Assembly (NCBI GenBank): GCA_020205615.1
Contig: CM035160.1
Location: 5,248,437-5,312,436 of the forward strand
Direction: 5' to 3'
DNA from: Panax quinquefolius
Lineage: Eukaryota; Streptophyta; Magnoliopsida; Apiales; Araliaceae
DNA: 64,000 nt
Of the stretch, positions 1-11,480 are shown piece by piece. The translations under genes and the position numbers were made by a program. Below the pieces are notes generated by a model. The model ran no database searches. It was not told the origin of the DNA and saw only the letters and a list, made by a program, of their open reading frames with translations. How positions within the stretch are numbered: position 1 is the stretch's first letter; each line of letters begins with the position of its first letter.

Positions 1-559
1 ACTAAGAATAGTTCATCCGTCTTATGTTATGCATAACATATACTACACTGACTACTCATGATAATGTTTAAAAAAATATATATGTTTATCTCAGCTTACT
101 TTACATGTTGAGGTCGCCTCAAGACAACTTGGTTTGACTAAAGAATTATAACAATTCAATATTTCACGAATAATTGTTCATTAATTTTGCAAGTTATGTC
201 GAAACAAATAGCAATAACTTTCATGTAAAAGATTTATAACACATTGCACAAAGTGCATAAATCAAAGGGATTCGCATACCCGACGGTTAGTTTATCAAGT
301 TTTACTTTTTAATAAGTGTTTTTATAATTAACTAGACTATCTTCATTAGTAGGTATGCTTACAAAATTCTCAAACTCAAAAACTCATTTTTAAGGGGCTT
401 TTTAAAAAATGGATAGCAAGGAAGCCCACCCCCGACTCGGTAAAACAACCATAACTTCTTCGTTTTAAAACATTATTGAGTCGTTCAAAATCCCACGCGT
501 TCGTAACTTCTGTCTCTACAACTCTTCTTTTTATCACAGTCCAAAATTTCTTACAGAAC
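1..559. other. Intergenic sequence, no gene recognised
   Basis: AT-rich sequence without a coding region or a repeat that I recognise. It lies left of the GGGCC-rich stretch that I take as the left side of the hAT element. I looked here for a terminal inverted repeat matching the hAT right end (CAGGGCC...) and did not find one. Confidence 0.5.
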
Positions 560-845
560 TGGACCCAAAATGGTTTTAAAGGATTTGTTTAGACTGCAAA
601 AGCCCGAGCAGAAATTTGAGGGTCGGGCCACCGCCACAAAATTGGGCTATGGGCTTCATTTTTTTAGCCCATTACAATTTGGGCCTTTTGGCAGCCCAAA
701 TTTGGCCCTACCCAATGATAGCTTCATATGCCTTACCACCCCTTACACTTTAAAAAACCCTTATTCTTTGGTTCTTTGCTTTACTCGCTTACACTCTATT
801 CAGTTCGACAGACTGTTTGAGAAAATCGACTCATACTCTCAGTCT

Positions 846-883
846 CTCATACTCATACTCATACTCATACTCATACTCATACT
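846..883. repeat. Hexanucleotide microsatellite (CTCATA)n
   Basis: About six direct copies of the hexamer, followed by a CT-rich leader-like tract. It lies in the presumed 5' leader of the hAT gene. The reading frames seen across it come from the repeat itself. Confidence 0.85.
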
Positions 884-1673
884 CTCATCTAGATCTAGTT
901 CTAGTCTCAACTCATACTCTCATGACTCATCTAGTCTCTAGATCTCGGATCCAAACCAGCGTGAGAGAGAGAGCCAAGAACAACCGTCGACCGACCCAGA
1001 GATCGGAGAATGGGAGAGTGACGAGTGACGACTGACGAGAGTGCAGTTGGTCTGACTTCTGAGAGTCATCGAGTCGTGTAGCTTCTTCTTCTCTACAGGC
1101 TACAGCCTATAGGTAGTTTTCTCTTCATTTTTCAGTCTTCACTTTTTGGTTTTTTAATTTTTCGTTTGAGAGTGCAGTTGGTCTTAACGAATTTGTTCCT
1201 ACTTCCTATAAACTTGTATAAAACTGAAGTTTTTGTTAGATGTAGACAGGTAGATCATGAATTTGATGGCTTCTTTCTTCAATTAAGCTTTTGTTAGATG
1301 TAGACAGAGAACTCATGACTGAAGTTTTTCTATCACTTTAGGATTTTTGTCATACTTAATTCTCAATTCTTTCTTCAATTGATGCTTTCAGTTTACTTTT
1401 TGTATATCTTTGTACATGAAAAGATAAGTGTAGTCTGTGTAGACTTTTGGAGTATATCTGCTTGACTGCTTGGACCATGTTGTTGTAAATCTGTTTTTTA
1501 TTTGATGTATCATGTATGTATGAATTAGTGGCTAAAAAGGTAGATTCCCTTATGAACTGATAATCATAAAATATATACTTGAATTTAAAAGGTATAAGAT
1601 ATTCGTCTGTTTCCAATCTGAGCATTGTCAATGTGTTAATTGTTTAAAAATATTTTTTGTTTGTAGAGTTCTT

Positions 1674-2710
1674 ATGGAGGATCGACGAGATCGTGTAACA
1701 ATTGATTTGATTGATAGGGGAGTTAAAAACTCGGACAATTTGACACAACCAATTGACAGTTCGAAGAGAAAACGAATGGAAGAAAGTTCAATTTGGAATC
1801 AATATAAAAAAAAGGTAGATCCTTCAACCAAAAAGTTAAGAGCATATTGTAAAACATGCACAAAAAGTTATGCTATTGGAGATGGTGGTAGTTCTCATGG
1901 GACTAAAAATTTGCATGCACATGAAAAGTCATGTCCCGGTTTATTTAACAAAAATGTGACTCAAATACATCTAGATCATGAAGGAAAAATGATTAATAGA
2001 AAATTTAGCCAGCTCATTTATAGGGATAAAATGGCTGAAGCAATCATGATGCATAACTATCCATTCTTGATTGTTGAACATGAAGGATTACGAAGAATGC
2101 ATAACTATTTGAATTTGGATGTGAAATCGTATACTAGAAACACTGCCAAAGCGGATTGTATTAAAATTTATAAGCTTGAGAAAGCAAAATTGAAATGTGC
2201 ATTTGAGAATATCTGCGGTAGAATTTGTCTCACTTCCGATTTGTGGTCATCCGGTACTAGTGAGGGTTATATTTGTTTAACCGCTCACTTTATTGATCAT
2301 GATTGTGTGTTGCACAGCAGGATTATAAATTTCTGTCATTTCCCCACACCACATACTGGTACTCTTTTATCAGAAAAAATCTTTGAGTTTTTAAAGGATT
2401 GGGGAATAGAAAAAAAGATCTTTTCTATCACTTTAGATAATGCAACAAACAACCACAACATGCAAATTTCTTGAAGGCTCATTTGAGAGGAAACTTGTTT
2501 TGCAATGGTAGTTTTTTCCATGTTCGGTGTTCTGCTCACATATTAAATCTCATTGTTCAAGATGGTTTTAAAATTGCAAGTGAACCTTTACGCAAAATTA
2601 CAACGGTTGCTTCGGAGTCGACCTTTAGCATTGGAGTAAAAGTTCTCACAAAATATCGTAGTTCGCTTCTACCAGATAATGCACAAGCATTAATTTGTGG
2701 ACGTAATTAG
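1674..2710 (+). pseudogene. hAT transposase with BED zinc finger, frameshifted and lacking its middle
   Basis: This is a remnant of the transposase that cuts and rejoins hAT elements in the nucleus. The first frame (266 residues) has a basic SSKRKR stretch (29-34), a BED-type zinc finger (C59, C62, H81/H83, C87), then TSDLWSS (D189) and TLDNATN (D255), which match the first two catalytic aspartates of the family. Near 2,470 a frameshift moves the reading to a second frame that begins LKAHLRGN and carries the [13 protein letters not shown] block. After EPLRKIT it jumps directly to VASESTFS...YRSSL...ALICGRN, the C-terminal dimerisation region. The intervening catalytic part, which should hold the third acidic residue, is absent. 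The frame ends in TAG where the family usually has a conserved Trp codon. An acceptor-like tttgtag lies just before the start, suggesting a leader intron. It cannot be active. Confidence 0.85.
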
Positions 2711-3269
2711 ATTTGTGGGTATGAAATACAAGGTTTGTTCTAGTTATAAATATTGTTACTTTAATTGTAGCTTTTGAGTTAAATTTTGGGTATTTCATCA
2801 ATGGTCATGATCATGCCAACAACTGTCCATCAACGCACTACGGACCAATGAGGATTTTTATCACATCATTTGTAACATTACGGTTATAATTATACCGAAT
2901 AATCCCTGGTCATAATCATACCAAGTCCATCTATGCACAACAAAGCCACGACGACTTTCAAAGATAATATAAGCATGAGGATGATGACAATGATATAAGA
3001 ATTCAATAAAACAAGTTCAAGAATTAATTTATCCGTAATTGATAAGCGTCCAAATTGTCAACACGATATCGCTTTAGAGAGTAAAATTCAAGAATGCTCG
3101 TAAGAATATTTCCACGAAAAGATCTCGGATGAAGCCTTGAATATCAAGGATATTTCACTAATTTTATGGAGTATGTAAGTCAAAACTTTAACCAACCTGA
3201 TATAATAAAGAATGGAATAACAAAAGAAATCACCAGTTCGCGATAGACCGTAAGACATACGGTGTTATT

Positions 3270-3620
3270 CCAATGTAATAATAAATAACGAAACCAGTCC
3301 CAAGCATAAAATGCACGCATGTGATATTCCAATGTAATAATAAAGATTTTAACCAGTCCCATAAAAACGCATGCATGTGATATTCCAACAGAATAATAAA
3401 GACGGAACCAGTCCCACGTAAAATGCATGAGCATGTGATATTCCAACGTAATAATAAATAATGGAATAATGTAAGAATTTCATAAGTATAGGTAACATGC
3501 AGTATACGAGTTATTCAAATGAATAATAAATAATGGAATAACGTAAGAATTTTACCAAGTATGTGGTATCATTTGCTTTAGACAAAGTTATTCCAACATA
3601 ATGATAAAGAATGGAATAAT
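3270..3620 (-). repeat. ~55-bp LTR minisatellite, element C 3' LTR
   Basis: Five to six degenerate units, each with a core reading (plus strand) aaccagtccc followed by gcatgcatgtgatattcca and a spacer aataataaa. The same array is present in the other LTR of C and, inverted, in both LTRs of A. Confidence 0.75.
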
Positions 3621-3901
3621 AGAAGTTCTCTTCATGAAGACGAAAGAAAGAAATAATACCCCTTACCTTTGAAAGAAGAATGCTGGATATAGGAGTAGTG
3701 AAGTAGCAGAATACTTTTCTTCTTTCTCTCTATAGTTTCTCTCTCTAGAGTTTCAGTGAATTCGTAAGAAATAATGAAGGAATGAGCTTCTATTTATAGA
3801 GAAGGGAATGATACTATTTAGAAAAAATAAATCACGGGTGAACAGCTGGAAGGTCACAGATGAGTTAAGTCGTAGACTTCTGATTTCAAGCATTCATGCA
3901 A

Positions 3902-3902
<1 letters not shown>

Positions 3903-3936
<34 letters not shown>
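3903..3936. repeat. (AT)n microsatellite in LTR
   Basis: About 17 dinucleotide copies. The matching site in the other LTR of C (about 28,540) has far fewer, so the length changed after insertion. Confidence 0.9.
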
Positions 3937-3939
<3 letters not shown>

Positions 3940-4670
3940 CCCACTATCATATATACATATATTATAATCATACAATGCCAAATATATAATCATTCCCTCC
4001 CGACAATGTAATTCCCCCCTCCCCTTTAGTCAATCTTCACATGCTAATTATATTATATATATATATAATATTACAACATCACTAACACCCATCAAATTCT
4101 CCACCACAGCCCACTCACCACATTTAATATATAAAAATACTTATTATTCACACACCTCCACTCTTTCTTAATTTCCCTCACCCGATCATCTCTATTTTTT
4201 CTCCCCCCCATGTCAACTTTACATATATATAATATATATAAATATCAATCTTATATATATATAAATAATGAAACAAAACTGAGATAACTTTCTCCCGACG
4301 ATTTTAAAAAATTAGAAAGTGGGGGGTTCATATAATACGCCAACCCACAACAAATACTTCCTAAAAATTTTCCTCAATATTTTAACAATATTTATCATTA
4401 ATATTATAATTCACAATATTAATCGACCAGGTCGTTCCCAGGAAAGAGGGGGCTTTCCAATAAGGATTTCTCTCTATTGACGCAAAATTAGGTGACCAAA
4501 CCTCTCCTTGGCAGAACTTCTAGACATCGTTAATATTACAAATAATAATATTAATAACTCTGTCATCTCAATTATTGATTAATAATATATAAAATATCGA
4601 TAATAATTGAATCAAATAACGTGAGATACCATGCAACAATTACTGTGGTAATAATTGAACACAACTGAGT

Positions 4671-4675
4671 GACTT
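4671..4675. repeat. Target-site duplication gactt, left copy (element B)
   Basis: gactt directly precedes TGTGACG at 4,676 and recurs directly after ...GTCTTACA at 21,669-21,673. Removing 4,676-21,668 and one copy rejoins the LTR of C as in its right-hand copy (29,281-29,300), which proves the nesting. Confidence 0.95.
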
Positions 4676-7451
4676 TGTGACGCCCCCAAAATAGGTCCAT
4701 TCCATCCAACCCATTCTGAGTCGCCAAATACATGGTACAGAAATAACTACAACTTTATTATTACATTTGTCGTGCAAAATACGACAACATATATACTGTG
4801 AGTTTAAATACAATTATTGTCTTCTAGACAATATACATACCCAAATAAATCCTCATCACAATTATTTATACATTATTTTATAAAAATGGTGAGGACTACT
4901 AAACAACTCTCTCTATAATCATCATTCCATACCCCGACTCGTACTCACTACATTCACGCATCCTGAGAAGAAAAATGGAACAAAAAGGAAAAGGGTGAGC
5001 TCAACTAGCCCAGTAAAGAACATTATGACTAAGATAACATAGAGCAAATTATTGTTAGTCTTCAACAGGGAAAAATCTAATAGAATACAATAAACAACCA
5101 GTTTTAAATCAACAACTGCAACGGAAACAACAATTCATTAGAAGAGTTAAGTAGAGAATGCAAACTACTATCTTCTATATATGAATTTAAAAGTTCATCG
5201 TCGATATTTTATCCCCAAACATCAATCAATATATATCCGAATCAAATATTCATCTTTGCACTACTGTGCAAAAGATATTCATCGATTGATCATGTTCATC
5301 TAAACACTGCTCATCTTTGCACTATGGGCCAAAGATATTAATCGATCGGTCGTATTCATCTCTCAACACTGCTCATCTTTGCACTACAGCCAAAGATATT
5401 CAAGAATATCATCATTTAGGATCGAGGATGATGAAAAATATTTTAAAGGAAACGAATCCAAAGAAACAAAAGAACAATTATTAAGGATTCATATTTTAAA
5501 CAATCCAAGTTCAAAAATACTTCATAAGTAATCGAGTGGAGTAAAATTCAAGAATGATCAAAACATGGATACAATCAAAGCTAGTATCCATAATAGATAT
5601 TTTGGACAAAAGAAAAATTTTATTTTTCTATGAATAAAGGTCGATTCGTGAATAAGTGTCAGATATCGTGAATAGTCTTGAGATATGTGAATAAGAACTC
5701 AGACACCAAAAGATAGAAATTTCACAAAAAACATCATCACGCTTCATTTAATAGAACTCGTGAATAAGTAACTAGTGAATAAGAACTCATGAATAAGTAA
5801 CCCCAGCATGAAAAAGTTCTAAATTTGATAAAAGTTCCAACCAATATTTCAAAGATAATGATATTGAAGAAATAGTATCATTTTCAATAAAATAACATCC
5901 CTTACCTCTCGAAGATCGAGATCTTTCTAAATTAAACACTTGATATAGGCTATGACTTGAACTTGCACCGTATAACAATACTCAAAGTATACCCAAAATA
6001 CTCACAAGAATACACTCGATAATATAGAGAGAGAGAACTTCAGCTACGGTGTGATTTTCAATTCTAACCCAAGACCCTATTTATAGAAAATGCTTAACAA
6101 CACAAAGTAGAAAATTTATTAAATATTATTATATTTTTCCAAAACTTCATACGCATGTTTTTACCATCTGAACTCAGCCCCTATCACATGTTAAATGAGG
6201 GAAACAAAATGAAAAACACGTTTTTGTAAATAAAAATAATTAAAACTTTCAAAAATCAATTATTTCGGAACTTCGAACTTCAATAATTCATAATAAATAG
6301 CTCTTTTATTAGAAAATTCAATCTCGAGTCTTTTTATAGGAAATTCAATTCTCTACAACTTTGCGTAAGAAAGTTTTCCAAATTCCAAATAGAAATTGAT
6401 CAAAATCCACAAACCAGGCGATTTTACAAAAGTATAATCAAATTTCAACCAAGAAATGGGGTCACCGACACAAAAACATGTGTTAATCATTTAATGCCAC
6501 AAAAATACTCTTCCTCCTCATATACTCACATATCGCATATTCATTCATATAAAATATCACTAATTAATATATTATTAAAATAATATATTTAAATGAATTA
6601 TTTTATCGAAAAAGATAAAATATTAATTTTCAACAATTGTCACATTAAAATTTTTCTCCATCTATATCCACATAAAATCAATATTTTCCTCATCATATAA
6701 ATCAATAATTAATTATTCACAAATAATATTACGTAATCACAAGAAGGGCAACCAAGCCGCTCCTTGTGAAAGAAGGGCTTTCCAATAAGGATCTCTCTCC
6801 ATCTTGCCGCCGCAATTGATTAGGTGACCAAACCTCTACTTAGATGTAACTTTCTAGATATTGCCAATAATGTTATCCAATAATATTATTCGGATAATAT
6901 GAATTATTGTCTCGATAATGGAAAATCTTGTGTAATGACAATTTATCAAACAACAAGAATATAAAATATCAATGCAATGAATTATTGAATCAATAAAATA
7001 AAATTACGAGCGATTAATTATCGTAACAATTATTGAGTAGTGCCTTCACGTAAGAATCAATAATTGGTGCAATACCGCATGCTTCTTGCTCAACAACGCC
7101 AGATAAGTGTGTTTTAACCAATCGGGTATTCCAACAAGATTAACGATAACAACTACGCAGCTTATTTATAAACAACTTTTATTTGTCATTTTCTTCATCC
7201 AATCGCTTTCCGTTATGGGGCCCACAAAAGATCAAGCCATCGCATTTAATATTCTCTCACAGCATTCTGAATATTCCACGACCAAAAACGAATATTCCCC
7301 GACGATAATGAATATTTTATAACCACTGCTTATTCAAAATATTTGCGTATTTTACCCATAACTATCCACATTAATCAAATCAACCCTTACTATTTCAAAA
7401 TAATAAATAGAGGAAAATAAATTTTATTTATTAATAATTTGGGGTCTTACA
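4676..7451 (-). repeat. Element B, 3' LTR (complete)
   Basis: About 2.78 kb from TGTGACGCC to GTCTTACA on the plus strand. It carries the inverted-repeat minisatellite (5,245-5,405), scattered gtgaataag/aactc units (5,630-5,805), a TATA-like ctatttatag near 6,080 on the minus strand, and the conserved ggctttcc...ttaggtgaccaaacctct block (about 6,765-6,836). It belongs to the same LTR family as D, E and F and differs from A and C. Confidence 0.9.
5245..5405 (-). repeat. ~57-bp LTR minisatellite with an inverted repeat per unit, element B
   Basis: About three units of catctttgcacta...caaagatattcat followed by atcgatcggtcgtgttcatc-type spacer. Each unit contains ATCTTTG and CAAAGAT, exact reverse complements separated by about 10 bases. 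Confidence 0.8.
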
Positions 7452-7466
7452 ACCTCCTTCCTTATG
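7452..7466 (-). other. Polypurine tract of element B
   Basis: Read on the minus strand, the purine-rich AAGGAAGGAGGT-like tract lies directly against the 3' LTR start. This is the plus-strand DNA primer site of LTR retrotransposons. Confidence 0.75.
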
Positions 7467-8560
7467 AAATTTCGTCCTCGAAATTGGCGTGCGATACTGC
7501 AGTGTTTTCAAAAGATGAGAATACCTCGCTTTCATTTTCGCTTTCCAACTTCCGTGTCATTTCCTCAATAGCATGGTTTCTCCACAAAACCTTAACTTGT
7601 GGTATAACCTCAGACACATAGGACATGTTCTTTCCTATCCAAGATCTTGATAGTACCTCCTCGTTACGTTAAGTCTTCTTTACTATCTCGTCCGGCTTCT
7701 AACTCAATGACGTGGTTCGGTCGTCCACATATTTACGTAACATCGATACGTGAAAAACGTTATGAACACGCCTCATACTTGGCGGTAAAACGAGTCTATA
7801 GGCCACGCTTCTTATTCGATCGAGAATTTCAAATGGATTAATAAATCGAAGGTTTGAGCTTTCTCACCTCACCGATTCTCGCTTTTGAAATAACAACTTC
7901 TTGCCTCCTTCTTCAAATTCATCACTCGGTGTGTAGCTTGAATGACTTTAACTTTATCGATTTAAGTCGATTATACTCGTATATCATCACGCGGGTACCT
8001 AGAGTTTTTATCTCCATCTCTATTATTTGTAAATTATACGAAATTAGTCTTTGACAATATCGTACTCAGTCATTGTATATACGATCTTCTACTCAACACG
8101 TCGCCTACCACGTTATTTTTCAGATGGCATGGTCGTAACATGTGTTTGAAATGAGTCTCTTCTTGAGTTCTTCAAGCTCTTCCCACATTCCTTGCTCCAT
8201 TCGAATTTTGTATCTCTACGAGTCAAATTGCGTTAATGGAATAGCGATTCGAGAATATCCTTCAACGAATCTCCGATAATAACCAACTAAGCCTCAGAAA
8301 GCTACGTATTTCGATTCTGAATTTAGGTTGTTCTCAATCGCGACTCTATCCCAACCTTGATAAGACGTTACAATGACACCTATCGAGATACTATCGCATC
8401 GAATATGGTGTCCCCTACGAGAGTCCTGGCCGTTGCATTCCACAAAGGAAGTCGCCAGATAAAGGCTCGTGTACTAAATTCTATAGTTGAATTTTTAACT
8501 CCTCGAAGTTCAATAGAGCCATTCGATATGAGATTTTAGAAATGAGTTTTGTCTTCGGGG
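7452..8560 (-). pseudogene. Element B pol remnant: chromodomain-like tail, RNase H and RT scraps, foreign filler
   Basis: The first ~400 bp (7,452-7,860) match the integrase C-terminal and chromodomain-like tail of D (60,397-60,800). The sequence then skips the integrase core and resumes with the start of the RNase H-integrase linker (7,870-8,120). It skips an RNase H segment, continues with the RT-RNase H connection (8,140-8,330), and then enters a ~160-bp segment (8,338-8,495) absent from A, C and D. It rejoins at the protease-RT linker (ttaactcctcgaagttcaatag). No RT FIDD box and no integrase DDE residues remain. The same order and joints are seen in E. Confidence 0.8.
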
Positions 8561-9931
8561 TCAAAGTCGATACAAAATTTAATATCGATCTTTGGGAGTA
8601 AACCAAGAAATTCTTCAGAAATACGTCGGGAAAAATCAATAACAACAGAATATTATTCAAATCATGCCGTGTCTTTATTCAAATCCATAACACGGACTAA
8701 GAAAACTTGACATCCGTAATAAACGAATGACTTCATGGCTTGATATGAAAATGTTTGACTACAATGGTTTGATTGTTTGAATTGAATAACGAGGTTGCTT
8801 AGGAATATGAAAACTAACAACCTTACGAAAGTAATCAATTTCGGCGTGATGAGTAGTTAACCTTAAATCATCACATCAAAAGCAAATATCTCTACGAAAT
8901 AAGGTTAACGTGTAATGTGATAGTGCCCAACTGAATCAAGCAAGATTTCTAAACAACGGATGTAATGAAAGTTTCTCTAACGGAGTCTCCATAAATAGGT
9001 CAAAGTCTAATTTCTCCGTAGTCGAGTTCAAACCTTGAGCGCAAAGCAAGAGAGATAAAAGAATGGGTAGAACCCAGTATTCTAGTAAGGTATAAACTTC
9101 GCAAGAATTTATAATTAACTAACCCGCGCTAACTTCCGTTCGGGTTCCTCGCATTTTATTGAAGTCGCGACAAACGCTCTTCCGAGAACCGCTTGACTTT
9201 GACTTTTCTCGGGACATCCTTTTGAGTCACCATTCCATTGGATCTGGTTTCGATACTGCGTCTAATCTCGAAGCGATATGTCCTTCTTTTCCACAATTAT
9301 AACATACCTTAAACTGTTGTGGGCGGTTGCTAATGATATCCCTCTTTCCCGATTTGTAACATACGACCGGTGGTCAATTCTCCTCCCTAGAACTAGTTGT
9401 TGTTGCCTTTGACTGTCGTTTTACATACGGTCGTTGTTGAATCTCCTCTTTTAAAATCTCCTTCCACTTCGCTTCTTCTATTTTCATGGCCACGATTACC
9501 ACCGGAGTGGTTACCGCGCTGTCCGTATTCTTCTTTCTCTGCTTTGGTTATCGTTATTCGATGATCGCTATTTTCTCAGATGATCCTCGTTATGGTCCCT
9601 CGGTTGAACGTACTCGTTATCTCGCTTCTAACAACCGAGCCTCGCTGACAACATCCGAATAGAGAGAAAATTTATGAGAAATGAGATCTTGGACGTATCT
9701 TAGGGTTTCAAAACTCTCAAAACATCCGTCATATAATGCCTCATTCTCCACCAAATGAGGTAAAACTGATAACTCATGAACTTCGCCTCGTCTTTGGGAC
9801 ACCGCCATGTTATTCTCGCTCCGGTCTAATAAACTCCACTTCCTTCATATAGCGATTTAATACTTTTAGGGAAGTACTTGTCATTGAACTGCTTTTTGAA
9901 ACGCCTCTCCATGACATCTTTGAGTCAATTG
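8560..9931 (-). pseudogene. Element B protease and gag (downstream half), frame-broken
   Basis: From 8,560 to 9,110 the sequence aligns with the protease region of C and D (ttaggaatatgaaaactaacaacc and flanks). From about 9,120 to 9,931 it matches gag: zinc-knuckle DNA near 9,280-9,370 (reverse reading ...TGTTATAATTGTGG...), the basic stretch, and the core segment around 9,617-9,808 that contains LVENEA, LRYVQ and LISHKFSLYSDVV. Frames are broken by small indels. The gag continues at 20,087 beyond element A. Confidence 0.75.
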
Positions 9932-10539
9932 TGTAAGACCCAACTTTTATAAATAAAGATGAATTTTTCTATAAATATTATTTTTGAATATTATGGAATA
10001 AATTTGATATAATGTTATAGTTGTGGGTAATATTTATAAATTTTGCAAAGTATGCAAGTTGTTATAAAATATTAGTTTGGTGGGGAATATTCTTTTTTAG
10101 TTAGGAATATTAAATATGATGGCTCAATCATTGGTGGACCCCACAACATTATTGTCGGATTGAGAAAACGACAAAAATATTTTTATAAAAATAACTACGG
10201 AGGTGTTACAATTAAAAGCTGTTGAACTACCCGGTGGTAAAAATACGATGTCTGGCGTGGTGGTTGCGTAGTAGCACGGTATTGATTATTGATGCTTACG
10301 TGAGAAGTCACTCATTTATGCTCAATTATTACTCTGATAATTGCTTGCATCATATCTCTTATATTATTGATTCAATTATTGTCACAATATCATACGTATA
10401 ATATGTTATAGTATTAAATCAATAATTGAGACGACAAGTTATAAATGATTAATAATTATTGAAAGATTAAATATGTGTTATGATTTGTGGTAAGTTTGAT
10501 TATTTTATGGGGGCTCATATGTCATCATCTAAGAGTCTC

Positions 10540-10790
10540 TTCATTAATAGTATTTACCTTAAATCGATAGTAATTACCCTTGTGAATAGTATTTACCTTC
10601 GTCGATAGTAATTACCCTTGTGAATAGTATTTACCTTCGTCGATAGTAATTACCCTTGTGAATAGTATTTACCTTCCGTCGATAGTAATTATCCTTGTGA
10701 ATAGTATTTACCTTCAATCGATAGTAATTACCCTTGTGAATAGTATTTACCTTCCGTCGATAGTATTTACCTTCGTTAATAGTAATTACC
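10540..10790 (+). repeat. 38-bp tandem repeat in element A 5' LTR
   Basis: About six units of gtgaatagtatttacc followed by a ttcgtcgatagtaattaccctt part, with small variants (cgtcg, ccgtcg, aatcg; ttacccttg, ttatccttg). The 3' LTR holds the same array at 18,050-18,293, and the atcctt variant is the fourth unit in both. Confidence 0.92.
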
Positions 10791-10928
10791 TTTACCGACG
10801 TCCGAACCACTTGTTTTTCACATTACGTGCGTCGAACCACTTGTCGTTTTCACATTACAAAGCGTCAAACCCGATTAAATCGAAGCCACTTGCCTTTTCA
10901 CACGGCGGTCTTTAAGCTAGAAATCTTC

Positions 10929-10936
10929 TATAAATA
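10929..10936 (+). promoter_or_regulatory. TATA box of element A 5' LTR
   Basis: tataaata within cttctataaatagaggc, about 1 kb into the LTR. Transcription would begin about 30 bp downstream, placing the U3/R boundary near 10,960. The identical box is in the 3' LTR at 18,428-18,435. Confidence 0.7.
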
Positions 10937-11149
10937 GAGGCCTAGGGCTTCATTTATTTTTCACGAATTCATTCAAGCTATAGAGAGAAAGTATAGAGAG
11001 AATAGAGAAAGAAGAAGAGTATTTTGTTCTTACTGCTAACTGCGATATTCAATCTCCTACCAAATGTAAGGGGTGTTATTCTTTCTTATTCATGAAGAGA
11101 ATTGTTGTTATTCCATTGCTTATTATTACTGTTGGAATAACTTTTGTAT

Positions 11150-11480
11150 AAGTGGTTTACCCTATACTTGGTGACATTCTTCTATTATTACATTGGAACA
11201 TCACATGCATGTGTTTTTACACCGGACTGGTTCCATCTTTATCATTCTGTTGGAACATCACATGCACATGTGTTTTACAGGACTGGTTCCGCTTTATTAT
11301 TACATTGGAACATCCTGTGCATGTGTTTTACACGGACTGGTTCCGTCTTTATTATTACATTTGGAATATCCTATCGTGTGTTTTTACACCGGATCCGGTT
11401 CCATCTTTATTATTCATTGGAACATCCCATTGGTGTGAATTTCACGACTGGTTCCGTTATTTATTATTACATTGGAATAA
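11150..11480 (+). repeat. ~55-bp minisatellite in element A 5' LTR
   Basis: Five to six units with core attacattggaacatcacat, gcatgtgttttaca and ggactggttccgtcttt. It leaves long overlapping reading frames in all three plus frames, as expected of a stop-poor tandem repeat and not of a gene. Confidence 0.85.

Larger units (their letters stand above)
2790..4675 (-). repeat. Element C, 3' LTR, distal part (truncated)
   Basis: Matches the right-hand LTR of C from about 27,491 to 29,290. The first ~600 bp of the left edge are missing and the sequence abuts hAT DNA at about 2,790. In a stretch of about 250 bases that I compared by eye (3,960-4,210 against 28,575-28,825) the differences were mostly C/T and G/A transitions, so the LTR pair has aged. 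It contains the ~55-bp minisatellite (3,270-3,620) and a TA microsatellite. Confidence 0.85.

Noticed and set aside
440..720. hAT left terminal inverted repeat
   Set aside because: No CAGGGCC-like match to the right end found; only the GGGCC-rich composition agrees.
570..1035. Overlapping plus-strand frames of 123 and 72 codons
   Set aside because: They run through the CTCATA microsatellite and GGCCC-rich DNA, have no recognisable domain, and owe their length to the repeat.
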